Below, in pieces: positions 1 through 6,658 of a stretch of DNA of 9,066 nt. The position numbers and the translations under genes were made by a program. The stretch lies in contig JAGBYS010000064.1 of assembly GCA_017628675.1 (NCBI GenBank), positions 1 to 9,066 on the forward strand, given 5' to 3'. Under the pieces are notes generated by a model, which saw nothing but the letters and a program-made list of their open reading frames with translations, made no database searches and had not been told where the DNA came from. Source of the DNA: Tidjanibacter sp. GTDB lineage: Bacteria; Bacteroidota; Bacteroidia; Bacteroidales; Rikenellaceae. Position 1 is the stretch's first letter, and each line of letters begins with the position of its first letter.

Positions 1-548
1 TGCTTCGCGGTGTTCAGATCGATATGATACTCCTTTCTGCGGCCACTGAATGCCTCCACGCTCACCACATCGCCATTGGTCTGTAGCTTATACATTACCG
101 CCGAGCGATTAATGTCATACTGCACATAGCTCTGCACCACGGGCTCAAGGCTGCCACTTTTAATGGCGGTCGTATACTCGTGCGAGAGCACCCTATTGCC
201 GTTATTGTTGAACTCATAGAGTTTGAAGCTCGAGTAGAACTGCGTATTATTCACGCTTGCAATCGAGCCCTCGTAATTGACACTACCGTCGCTATAGAAA
301 ATTTTGGCATAGGTGTGGACACCGTTTTCGTATGTCATCTCCGCATAGGGGGTGCCATCCGAGTAGTTAATCTTGGTTATGCCGTGGGCTGTACCGTCGG
401 CATACTCCGAAATCTCATACTGCAGCCATCCGAAACCACTCACATATTGCTCGTGATACCTGACAGCGACCCTCCTTTGAGCAGACGCCGCCCCAACGCT
501 AAGCACACACACCATCAGGGCCGACAACAACAATCTATAGCTCTTCAT
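1..548 (-). CDS. Exported protein with YwqK/MORN_2-like repeats, partial (C-terminus off the left edge)
   Basis: Reading the minus strand from the ATG at 546-548 gives 182 residues with no stop before the window edge. Residues 1-23 form a type I signal peptide: Lys3 and Arg5, then a hydrophobic run, then Ala-Ser-Ala before Gln24. The protein is therefore probably periplasmic or surface-exposed. Residues about 48-95 hold short repeats of the kind Tyr-Ser-Asp-Gly-x(n)-Tyr-Glu-Asn-Gly, then Tyr-Ser-Asp-Gly-Ser again. This resembles the MORN_2 repeats of the YwqK family, common in exported Bacteroidetes proteins of unknown role. No catalytic motif is visible. It lies beyond the rnf terminator and has its own promoter, so it is probably not part of the rnf operon. 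The reading frame is well supported; the family call is moderate and the function unknown. Confidence 0.8.
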   Translation of the reverse strand, partial: MKSYRLLLSALMVCVLSVGAASAQRRVAVRYHEQYVSGFGWLQYEISEYADGTAHGITKINYSDGTPYAEMTYENGVHTYAKIFYSDGSVNYEGSIASVNNTQFYSSFKLYEFNNNGNRVLSHEYTTAIKSGSLEPVVQSYVQYDINRSAVMYKLQTNGDVVSVEAFSGRRKEYHIDLNTAK

Positions 549-636
549 CTCTTATCTTTCTTGTCGCACAACTCCCAGTGCAACAGGCTAGTATATTAAA
601 AAAGCGGGGAGTTCAAATCAATTCGCTCTCTACACT

Positions 637-653
637 ACTCTCTTTTAGAGAGT
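637..653 (-). repeat. Short perfect hairpin at the predicted 5' end of the left gene's mRNA
   Basis: A 7-bp perfect inverted repeat, ACTCTCT at 637-643 and AGAGAGT at 647-653, is separated by three bases. It starts about ten bases downstream of the -7 element at 663-670, so it would sit at the very 5' end of the transcript. It could be a stabilising 5' hairpin or a small operator. A second pairing is possible in the same leader: AACTCCC at 570-576 with GGGAGTT at 607-613. Function is inferred only from position. Confidence 0.4.
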
Positions 654-662
654 ATAACCTTA

Positions 663-695
663 CAAAGGTAGGCAATATTATTCTAATTAACAAAA
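663..695 (-). promoter_or_regulatory. Bacteroidetes-type sigma-ABfr promoter for the left gene
   Basis: On the minus strand, TTTTG at 695-691 is followed by exactly 20 bases and then TACCTTTG at 670-663. This matches the Bacteroidetes primary promoter consensus (TTTG near -33, TAnnTTTG near -7, spacing about 19-21). Transcription would begin near 655-660, giving a leader of roughly 110 nt before the ATG at 548. It is the best-formed promoter in the window and shows that the left gene is transcribed separately from the rnf operon. Confidence 0.75.
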
Positions 696-715
696 CATTC
701 TCCCCCTCGCCCTGC

Positions 716-760
716 AAACAAAAAGAGGAATCGGAAGAGCCTCGCCCCTCCGATTCCTCT
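716..760 (-). terminator. Intrinsic terminator of the nadE-rnf operon
   Basis: A 12-bp perfect inverted repeat, AGAGGAATCGGA at 724-735 and its complement at 749-760, encloses a 13-nt loop. Read on the minus strand, the stem is followed at once by a T-rich tail (TTTTGTTTG, from about 723 downward). The stem begins 30 bases after the rnfA stop codon. The plus-strand side has no comparable immediate T run, so it is mainly a minus-strand terminator. Confidence 0.88.
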
Positions 761-790
761 ATTTCTATCGTTATTTTCTCGCGCTGCTCG

Positions 791-1363
791 CTACACCAGG
801 CCCGAGAAGCCCATAAAGGCCATAGCCAGAATACCCGCAGTAATGAGCGCAATGGGCACTCCCTTAACACCCTTGGGCATACCGACAACCTCCAGGCGCT
901 CACGAATACCTGCCATAATGACAAGTGCCAGCGCAAAGCCGAGTGCAATAGATGTGGCATAAACAACCGACTCGAGGAGGTTGTACTCCTTTTGAACGAG
1001 CAGCAGAGCCACACCCAGCACTGCACAGTTGGTCGTAATCAGCGGGAGGAAGATACCCAGAGCCTGATAGAGCGAAGGAGAAATCTTCTTGAGCACAATC
1101 TCCACCATCTGCACCAGAGCGGCAATCACGAGGATGAAGACGATGGTCTGCATATACTCCATACCCAGAGGTACCAATACATAGCTCTGGAGCAACCACA
1201 CAACCAGCGACGAGATGGCCATAACGAAAGTTACGGCTGCACCCATACCGGCGGCTGTGCCCACCTTATTCGACACACCCAAGAAGGGGCAGATGCCAAG
1301 CGACTGGGCGAATACTACATTGTTCGCAAAAATGGAACCTATGATAATTGCAAATAACTCCAT
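791..1363 (-). CDS. rnfA: Rnf complex subunit A (membrane, intramembrane iron centre)
   Basis: This is a 190-residue integral membrane subunit of the ion-translocating ferredoxin:NAD+ oxidoreductase (RsxA/RnfA, related to NqrE). The N-terminus has the family signature Gly-Ser-Ile-Phe-Ala-Asn-Asn-Val-Val, then Leu-Gly-Ile-Cys-Pro-Phe-Leu-Gly with Cys25. Thr-Thr-Asn-Cys-Ala-Val-Leu-Gly carries Cys113. In solved Rnf and Nqr structures the equivalent cysteines, with those of RnfE, hold the iron-sulfur centre in the membrane. The family has six transmembrane helices in inverted topology to RnfE, and the hydrophobic blocks fit. I chose the ATG at 1361-1363 because it gives the standard N-terminus Met-Glu-Leu-Phe; an upstream TTG at 1370-1372 overlaps the rnfE stop and would add three non-conserved residues. 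It is the last gene of the operon. Confidence 0.97.
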   Translation of the reverse strand: MELFAIIIGSIFANNVVFAQSLGICPFLGVSNKVGTAAGMGAAVTFVMAISSLVVWLLQSYVLVPLGMEYMQTIVFILVIAALVQMVEIVLKKISPSLYQALGIFLPLITTNCAVLGVALLLVQKEYNLLESVVYATSIALGFALALVIMAGIRERLEVVGMPKGVKGVPIALITAGILAMAFMGFSGLV

Positions 1364-1368
1364 ATCTA

Positions 1369-1959
1369 TCAAGCTTTTTTAGTTGTCAGTTTGCGGAAAA
1401 CAATCATAAGGTAGCCCAGAACAAAGAATGCACCGGGCGAGAGGATAAACACAAGCGCGCCATCGCCCTGCCAGATGTCAAGGCCAAAGATGGAACCACT
1501 GCCGAGTATCTCCCTGACAATACCAATCAGAGTGAGTGCCAGGGTGAAACCGAGGCCAATACCCAGACCATCGAGAGCCGACTCCCACACATTGTGTTTC
1601 GAGGCAAAAGCCTCCGCACGACCAAGGATGATGCAGTTCACCACAATCAGCGGAATGAACACACCCAGGGTGTTGTAGAGATCCTGCACATAGGCCTGCA
1701 TAAGCAACTGAACAACAGTTACAAACGACGAAATAACCACAATAAAAGCAGGGATGCGCACCTTATCGGGAATCACACTCTTCAGCAGCGAAATCACAAT
1801 ATTGGACATCACCAGCACAAACATTGTTGCCACACCCATACCCATACCATTGAAGGCCGAGGTGGTTGTCGCAAGCGTGGGGCACATACCCAACACAAGC
1901 ACAAAAGTGGGGTTATTCTTCAGAATACCATCCGTAAAAAATTTCAAATTCTTACCCAT
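1369..1959 (-). CDS. rnfE: Rnf complex subunit E (membrane, intramembrane iron centre)
   Basis: A 196-residue membrane subunit, the RnfE/RsxE family, related to NqrD. Family landmarks are Lys-Asn-Asn-Pro-Thr-Phe-Val, then Gly-Met-Cys-Pro-Thr-Leu-Ala with Cys26, and a central [15 protein letters not shown] block with Cys109. These two cysteines are the expected partners of RnfA Cys25 and Cys113 for the iron centre that passes electrons across the membrane. The length matches the family. The ATG follows the rnfG stop by 12 nt, with GAGG just upstream, and the TGA ends 5 nt before the rnfA ATG, which suggests translational coupling of the two partner subunits. Confidence 0.97.
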   Translation of the reverse strand: MGKNLKFFTDGILKNNPTFVLVLGMCPTLATTTSAFNGMGMGVATMFVLVMSNIVISLLKSVIPDKVRIPAFIVVISSFVTVVQLLMQAYVQDLYNTLGVFIPLIVVNCIILGRAEAFASKHNVWESALDGLGIGLGFTLALTLIGIVREILGSGSIFGLDIWQGDGALVFILSPGAFFVLGYLMIVFRKLTTKKA

Positions 1960-1971
1960 AACTTTCGCCTC

Positions 1972-2958
1972 TTAGAGATTAACTTTTTTATAGGTTTCAT
2001 AAGCCTTCTCCACTGCTTGAGCATAAGCCCTCGAAGAGATTGTTGCCGAGGTGATTGCATCAATATCGCCACCACTATTTCGCAGAGCAAAATTAAGCCT
2101 TGAGGCATCCTTGCCCTTAACGCTCTGGAGCAATACACCATCCTCTTCGGTCATCTTTCCGCCAAGCGACGGGGTCTCCTGCTGCTCCACAACTGCAACA
2201 TCCACAATCGTTGCTTTCGTGTCGAAAAAGACTGCAAGGCTTACGGGTACTGCTCGGCTATAACCCTGAGCAGAGGTGTAAATCACGCAACCCAGTGTCA
2301 CATCATCTTTTCCGAGAATCTCCACCAGGTGGCCATCAACAATATCGTTTGCAACGACACCACTTCCCTCAACAAAGCGGGTGGAGTCGAAACCACGCTG
2401 CTCGGTGTTCTCGCTCTCATACTGTTTAACTGCCTCATAAGCAAAGCCAACCGCCTCCGAGTAGGCTCTCGAGGAGATAGTGGCAGCGGTGAGTGCATCC
2501 ACCTCACCACCATCCTTCTTAACCCTCATATCCATTTTGCTCGCCTTCTTGCCAACAAAGCTCTTCTGCAGTGCATTATCTGCCGACGACATATTGGCTC
2601 CAAGGCCAGGAGTTTCCGCTTGCGCGAGCACCTCAATGTTGTGAATGGTGCCATCCAGACGGAAGCCCACCATCAGTTCAATGTTGCCATTAAAACCATT
2701 GGGAGAGGTAGTCTTTACGGCGTAACCCACAGACTCTTCGCCTTTTAAGACCTCATAGATAACGCAATCCTTCATCTCCACCGTATCGATAATCGTATCG
2801 AACTCGGGGAGAGCTTTGCGGAGTGCCTCGACAGCCTTATTCTGCTGTGCAAGGGCAATGGGCTCTTTGGTCAGTGAGTAGACCACCGCCACTGCACCGG
2901 AGCAAACCAGCGCAATGACAAAGAGCATCAGGACCATATTCTTAAGTGTACTTTTCAT
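1972..2958 (-). CDS. rnfG: Rnf complex subunit G with two tandem FMN-binding domains
   Basis: RnfG is the membrane-anchored subunit that carries covalently bound FMN outside the cytoplasm. This copy has 328 residues, against roughly 180-230 for the usual single-domain form. Residues about 7-29 are one transmembrane anchor. The first FMN_bind domain (about 77-180) has Glu-Thr-Pro-Gly-Leu-Gly at 115-120 and the flavinylation-type motif Asp-Ala-Leu-Thr-Ala-Ala-Thr at 154-160. The second (about 221-324) has Glu-Thr-Pro-Ser-Leu-Gly at 261-266 and Asp-Ala-Ile-Thr-Ser-Ala-Thr at 300-306. Both motifs continue Ile-Ser-Ser-Arg-Ala-Tyr. Thr160 and Thr306 are the predicted FMN attachment sites. The middle position, usually Gly, is Ala in one and Ser in the other. 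No apbE (flavin transferase) gene lies in the window. GGGAGGAG precedes the ATG. Confidence 0.95.
   Translation of the reverse strand: MKSTLKNMVLMLFVIALVCSGAVAVVYSLTKEPIALAQQNKAVEALRKALPEFDTIIDTVEMKDCVIYEVLKGEESVGYAVKTTSPNGFNGNIELMVGFRLDGTIHNIEVLAQAETPGLGANMSSADNALQKSFVGKKASKMDMRVKKDGGEVDALTAATISSRAYSEAVGFAYEAVKQYESENTEQRGFDSTRFVEGSGVVANDIVDGHLVEILGKDDVTLGCVIYTSAQGYSRAVPVSLAVFFDTKATIVDVAVVEQQETPSLGGKMTEEDGVLLQSVKGKDASRLNFALRNSGGDIDAITSATISSRAYAQAVEKAYETYKKVNL
1987..2178 (-). repeat. Second copy of the internal RnfG FMN-domain duplication (residues 261-324)
   Basis: Residues 261-324 align without gaps to residues 115-178. Counting by eye, 31 of 64 positions are identical, including Glu-Thr-Pro, the Gly-Gly before the motif, and an unbroken run of eight residues from the attachment site (Ala-Thr-Ile-Ser-Ser-Arg-Ala-Tyr). 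The partner copy is at 2425-2616. The divergence points to an old duplication rather than a recent or assembly-generated one. Confidence 0.9.
2425..2616 (-). repeat. First copy of the internal RnfG FMN-domain duplication (residues 115-178)
   Basis: This is the copy nearer the membrane anchor. It keeps the more usual Glu-Thr-Pro-Gly-Leu-Gly loop and ends with the attachment motif at Thr160 and the helix that follows it. A linker of about 40 residues (about 180-220) rich in Glu, Asp and Ser separates it from the second domain. Confidence 0.9.
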
Positions 2959-2973
2959 ATCTACTCTCCTCCC

Positions 2974-3954
2974 CTACTTTTTACTTCTTACGGCACCAAA
3001 ACGCCTGGGGCGCATATACTTATCAATCAGCGGAACGAGCGCATTCATAATCAGGATGGCAAAGGACATACCCTCGGGATAGGCACCCAAAAGGCGGATG
3101 AGCATCGTGATTGCACCAATGCCCACAGCGTAGAGCACCATACCCTTCTTGGTCATAGGCGAGGTCACATAGTCGGTGGCCATAAAGATTGCGCCCAGCA
3201 TTGCGCCACCACTGCAGAGGTGGAACAGAGGCGACATATACTCCTCGGGGGAGATTGCCCAAGTGATACCTGCAAAAATCGCCATTGTGCCGAGCACACA
3301 TACGGGAATGTGCCACGAAATAACCCTGCGCACCAAGAGCCACACAAAGCCCAGAAGCAGAGCCACAACCGAGATCTCACCCATCGAGCCGCTCTGGATG
3401 CCAAGGCTCATATCCACAAGGCTAACCCTCTGCATAACCGAACTCACAGGCTCGCCTGCTGCAAGTGCCTCTTTTGCCATCGACAGCGGAGTTGCACCCG
3501 TCACAGCATTTGCCGCCTCGGGGAACGAGGTCATCGCCACGGGGAAGGCGATCAGAAGGAACACACGAGCCACAAGTGCGGGGTTGAATGGGTTTTTACC
3601 CAGACCGCCGAAGGTCATCTTTGCAATGCCAATGGCCACCACTGCACCAATCGCAACCAGACCGAGATTAATGTCGGCCGGCAGGTTGAATGCCAACAAC
3701 ACGCCCGTCACTACGGCCGAGAGGTTGCCGAGGGTCGAAGGGCCCTTGAGCATAAACTTCTGCACCATCCACTCCACAAGCACACAGCAAACCACCGAAA
3801 AGGCGGTAACCACAAAGGCCCTAAAGCCATAGGCCAACACGGCGACCACGAGTGCAGGCAGGAGCGCAATGAGAACATCGCCCATCATACGAGTTGTATC
3901 GTTGCTTCCGTGGGTATGCGGAGCGGGCGAGATTACCAATTTCTGACTACTCAT
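2974..3954 (-). CDS. rnfD: Rnf complex subunit D (membrane, covalent FMN)
   Basis: A 326-residue polytopic membrane subunit related to NqrB. It carries the covalent flavin motif Val-Thr-Gly-Ala-Thr-Pro-Leu at 151-157, with Thr155 the predicted FMN attachment residue. Other conserved blocks are Gly-Gly-Leu-Gly-Lys-Asn-Pro-Phe-Asn-Pro-Ala at 116-126, Met-Ala-Thr-Asp-Tyr-Val-Thr-Ser-Pro at 258-266, and Tyr-Pro-Glu-Gly-Met-Ser-Phe-Ala near 292-299. The N-terminal Ser-Pro-Ala-Pro-His is the usual cytoplasmic start. RnfD is thought to form part of the ion channel and to pass electrons between RnfG and the membrane iron centre. The gene ends 15 nt before rnfG. Its 29-nt upstream gap is purine-rich with no clear Shine-Dalgarno sequence, which is common in Bacteroidetes. 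Confidence 0.97.
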   Translation of the reverse strand: MSSQKLVISPAPHTHGSNDTTRMMGDVLIALLPALVVAVLAYGFRAFVVTAFSVVCCVLVEWMVQKFMLKGPSTLGNLSAVVTGVLLAFNLPADINLGLVAIGAVVAIGIAKMTFGGLGKNPFNPALVARVFLLIAFPVAMTSFPEAANAVTGATPLSMAKEALAAGEPVSSVMQRVSLVDMSLGIQSGSMGEISVVALLLGFVWLLVRRVISWHIPVCVLGTMAIFAGITWAISPEEYMSPLFHLCSGGAMLGAIFMATDYVTSPMTKKGMVLYAVGIGAITMLIRLLGAYPEGMSFAILIMNALVPLIDKYMRPRRFGAVRSKK

Positions 3955-3983
3955 AATTCTATTCTTATTTTCTTCTTTTCGTT

Positions 3984-5324
3984 CTACTTCTTAGCCGCAG
4001 CTCTCTCGCGCATACGCTTCATAACCTCGGCCTTGCCAATCCTCACCCAATCCAGCAGGGGAAGGTACGAGGGGCACGAGAAGGTACAGCAACCACACTC
4101 GATGCAGTCGGCAATATAGTGCGCCTCCAACTCCTCATAGTCACCCCTCTGGGTAAGCGTGCTGAGCAGATAGGGCTCCAGACCCATAGGGCAGGCCTCC
4201 ACGCACTTGGCGCAACGGATACAGCTACCCTCCGTCTGGCGCAGAGCATCCTCAGTGGGAATCAGCAACACGCCCGAAGTACCCTTGGTGACGGGTGCGT
4301 CGATGTTGCTCACCGCACGGCCCATCATAGGACCACCGGCCCCCACCTTGCCTACGCCCTCCATTCCACCGCAATACTCAATCAGAGCACTCATAGGGGT
4401 ACCAACCCTCACGAGCAGGTTTTTTGGTGAAGCAAGAGTTGAGCCTGTGACCGTCACAACCCTTTCAATCAGGGGCTTATTAAATACAACAGCCTCATAA
4501 ACTGCCAGAGCTGTGCCGACATTCTGCACCACTGCACCCACATCGATGGGAAGACCACCGCTGGGCACCTCACGCCCCGTAACAGCAGCAATGAGCTGTT
4601 TCTCACCGCCCTGGGGGTAACGCATTTTAAGGGGCACAATCCTTACATTTGTTTGGCTCTTTGCCAACGCCTGCAGGTATTTGATTGCATCGGGCTTATT
4701 ATTCTCTATACCTATATATATTTTATCTACGCCAATGGCCGTAGCCAAAAGCTGAGCACCTGCAAGGAGATCTTCGCCCCTCTCGAGCATCACACGGTAG
4801 TCGGCAGTAAGGTAGGGCTCACACTCAACGGCATTAATGATAAGGCACTCTGCCTTCTTGCCGTTAGGAATCGAGAGTTTCACGTGGGTTGGGAAGGTTG
4901 CACCACCCATACCGACAATACCCATCTCCTTCACCTTGGCCACAATCTCCTCGGCAGTGAGGCTTCCAAGGCTCTTCTGGGCGCCATCTCGCTCAATGCC
5001 CTCGAGCCACTCATCGCCCTCTACGGCAATAGTGATGGCGGGTTTCATATTGCCCTGAGCATCGGGCCTGTCATCCACAGCCGTAACCGTACCCGACACC
5101 GACGAGTGGATATTGCTCGATACGAAGCCACCTGCAGTAGCAATAACCTGACCCACGAGCACCTTATCGCCCTTGGCAACGGTAGCCACCGCTGGGGCTC
5201 CAATGTGCTGCGAAAGAGGAATGGTCACACTTGCGGGAATGGGAAACTGCTCAATGGCCGAATCCTTGCTATATTTCTTACAATCAGACGGATGAATACC
5301 GCCAATAGGAAAAGTCTTCATCAT
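3984..5324 (-). CDS. rnfC: Rnf complex subunit C (NADH/FMN and two 4Fe-4S clusters)
   Basis: A 446-residue peripheral cytoplasmic subunit where NAD+ is reduced or NADH oxidised. The N-terminus has the RnfC pattern Phe-x-x-Gly-Gly-Ile-His-Pro. Gly-Met-Gly-Gly-Ala-Thr-Phe-Pro-Thr-His at 138-147 and Asn-Ala-Val-Glu-Cys-Glu-Pro-Tyr-Leu at 164-172 form the nucleotide/FMN-binding part related to complex I NuoF. Gly-Pro-Met-Met-Gly lies at 331-335. Two ferredoxin motifs follow: Cys368, 371, 374, 378 and Cys407, 410, 413, 417, binding two 4Fe-4S clusters that take electrons from RnfB. This compact version lacks the long Ala/Lys-rich C-terminal tail of some proteobacterial RnfC proteins. Two adjacent ATGs (5324 and 5321) could serve; the first is 5 nt after the rnfB stop. 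Confidence 0.97.
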   Translation of the reverse strand: MMKTFPIGGIHPSDCKKYSKDSAIEQFPIPASVTIPLSQHIGAPAVATVAKGDKVLVGQVIATAGGFVSSNIHSSVSGTVTAVDDRPDAQGNMKPAITIAVEGDEWLEGIERDGAQKSLGSLTAEEIVAKVKEMGIVGMGGATFPTHVKLSIPNGKKAECLIINAVECEPYLTADYRVMLERGEDLLAGAQLLATAIGVDKIYIGIENNKPDAIKYLQALAKSQTNVRIVPLKMRYPQGGEKQLIAAVTGREVPSGGLPIDVGAVVQNVGTALAVYEAVVFNKPLIERVVTVTGSTLASPKNLLVRVGTPMSALIEYCGGMEGVGKVGAGGPMMGRAVSNIDAPVTKGTSGVLLIPTEDALRQTEGSCIRCAKCVEACPMGLEPYLLSTLTQRGDYEELEAHYIADCIECGCCTFSCPSYLPLLDWVRIGKAEVMKRMRERAAAKK

Positions 5325-5329
5325 ACTCT

Positions 5330-6190
5330 CTACTCTGTTTTAGCCGTTTGAGGTTCTACTTCTGCCACCTTGCGGGGAGGAAAACCGAACTCCACGATTG
5401 CTCCCGTGGGGCACTCCACAACACACTTACGGCACATTTTACACTTCGCATAGTCGATGTAGGCCAGGTTGTTCTCCACCGTGATGGCCTCAAAGGGACA
5501 CACCTTGGCACACTTGCCACAACCGATACAAGCCACCTTGCACGCCTTGCGAGCCACAGCACCCTTATCCTTATTGACACACGAAACATATATCTTGCGT
5601 TCTTTGGGCGCCTTCTTTCTCAGCTCAATGATATGCTTAGGACAAGCCTTTGTGCAGGCGCCACAAGCGGTACACTTCTCCTCATCCACCTCGGGCAGAC
5701 CCGTTGCGGGGTTGATGTGCAGTGCGTCGAAGTCACACTTGGCAACGCAGTCGCCCAATCCCAAGCAACCAAACGAGCAGCCCGTGTCACCGGCATAGAG
5801 CGACGAGGCAACAAGGCACGAGGATGCGCCATCGAACCTATTGGTCTTGGGGCGATTCTCGCACGAGCCAGCGCACCTTACCACCGCCACCATAGGCTCA
5901 CGCTCAGCAGCAGCCTTACCCAGATAGGAGGCAATCTGCTTCATACACTCGCCACCACCCACGGGGCAGTAGAGGCTGGAGATATCATCGCGCGCCACCA
6001 GTGCCTCGGACATGCCGCGACAACCGGCAAAACCACAGCCGCCACAGTTGGCACCGGGCAGCATCTTCTCCACCTGGTCGATGCGAGGGTCCTCTACGAC
6101 CTTGAATTTCTTTGCCACCAGATACAGCAGGAGCGCCAAGAGCGCACCCAATCCACTGACAACCAATACAGTAGTTACCAAACTTCCCAT
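5330..6190 (-). CDS. rnfB: Rnf complex subunit B (multi-cluster ferredoxin subunit)
   Basis: A 286-residue membrane-anchored, cytoplasm-facing subunit that accepts electrons from reduced ferredoxin. Residues about 4-26 are the single transmembrane anchor. A Cys-Gly-Gly-Cys-Gly-Phe-Ala-Gly-Cys motif (Cys49, 52, 57) plus Cys75 forms the Fes-type 4Fe-4S site. Next come Cys138/142/148/152 in a Gly-Cys-Ser-Phe-Gly-Cys-Leu-Gly-Leu-Gly context, then CxxCxxCxxxCP at 173-183, and two more at 221-231 and 250-260. That suggests five cluster sites, more than the about 190-residue E. coli RsxB and like the longer RnfB of clostridia. Cys106, Cys110 and Cys125 are extra. It follows the rseC-like gene by 14 nt. 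Confidence 0.97.
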   Translation of the reverse strand: MGSLVTTVLVVSGLGALLALLLYLVAKKFKVVEDPRIDQVEKMLPGANCGGCGFAGCRGMSEALVARDDISSLYCPVGGGECMKQIASYLGKAAAEREPMVAVVRCAGSCENRPKTNRFDGASSCLVASSLYAGDTGCSFGCLGLGDCVAKCDFDALHINPATGLPEVDEEKCTACGACTKACPKHIIELRKKAPKERKIYVSCVNKDKGAVARKACKVACIGCGKCAKVCPFEAITVENNLAYIDYAKCKMCRKCVVECPTGAIVEFGFPPRKVAEVEPQTAKTE

Positions 6191-6204
6191 ATCAATCTAT
6201 CGAA

Positions 6205-6627
6205 TTAAAAATATTTACCTTTCACACTAAAGACAATGACCTTCTCCAATCGTTTGCGAAAAAACGAGAGAATCACAAAATAGAGCGCACAGGCACCCAG
6301 AGCCGAAAGACCCGCCACAAGGTCGCCCCAACGGCTATGTGTAATTGCCAGCGCGGCAATCATCACCACAAGAGGTATAATATAGGACAGGGTTATAGCC
6401 TTATAGCCCATAATCTGCTCAATGGAGATGGTGACCTCGTCGCCCACCTTATAGACCTCGGGGTGTGCGGTGTAGGCCGACACCACCCTACTCTCCTGTT
6501 CGCCGCCACAGACAGCCTTCGCCTTGCAGTTGCCACAAGCACTACTAACCATCATCTCGGCCTCCACTCTTCTTTCGTCGGGGAAAACAGCCACGATGCG
6601 GGCATCGTGCTCCATAATCTTCGCCAT
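6205..6627 (-). CDS. rseC: RseC/MucC-family membrane protein (SoxR-reducing system / Rnf-associated)
   Basis: A 140-residue protein with the RseC/MucC layout. A short N-terminal region has a cysteine motif Cys-Gly-Asn-Cys-x(5)-Cys (Cys31, 34, 40), followed by a beta-rich stretch (Lys-Val-Gly-Asp-Glu-Val near 60-65) and two membrane helices at about 76-96 and 101-122. In E. coli RseC acts with the Rsx (Rnf) complex to keep SoxR reduced. In Bacteroidales a homologue commonly sits just before rnfB, where it may help assemble or maintain the complex; that role is inferred. I prefer the ATG at 6625-6627, which has AGAAGG six bases upstream, over the Met at residue 5. The symbol reflects family membership, not proven function, since no soxR is seen here. 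Confidence 0.88.
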   Translation of the reverse strand: MAKIMEHDARIVAVFPDERRVEAEMMVSSACGNCKAKAVCGGEQESRVVSAYTAHPEVYKVGDEVTISIEQIMGYKAITLSYIIPLVVMIAALAITHSRWGDLVAGLSALGACALYFVILSFFRKRLEKVIVFSVKGKYF

Positions 6628-6658
6628 AACTAACCTTCTATTCTAAAATCTAATTTTC

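Noticed and set aside
180..599. Plus-strand 139-codon frame opposite the left-edge gene
   Set aside because: The minus strand here has a signal peptide, repeats and a consensus promoter, so the plus frame is a shadow.
1370..1372. TTG as the start codon of rnfA
   Set aside because: It overlaps the rnfE stop and adds three residues before the conserved Met-Glu-Leu-Phe N-terminus; the ATG at 1361-1363 is better.
3220..4119. Long plus-strand frames across rnfD and rnfC (also 1348-2103 and 4653-5351)
   Set aside because: They cross gene boundaries of the opposite strand and are rich in His, Arg and Thr with no domain signature, as expected of shadow frames.
791..6190. The membrane complex being Na+-NQR rather than Rnf
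   Set aside because: RnfB and RnfC with ferredoxin motifs are present and there is no NqrA or NqrF, so it is Rnf.
5348..6208. A 286-codon plus-strand frame antisense to rnfB
   Set aside because: It mirrors rnfB closely and has low-complexity composition without conserved motifs, whereas rnfB has intact cluster motifs.
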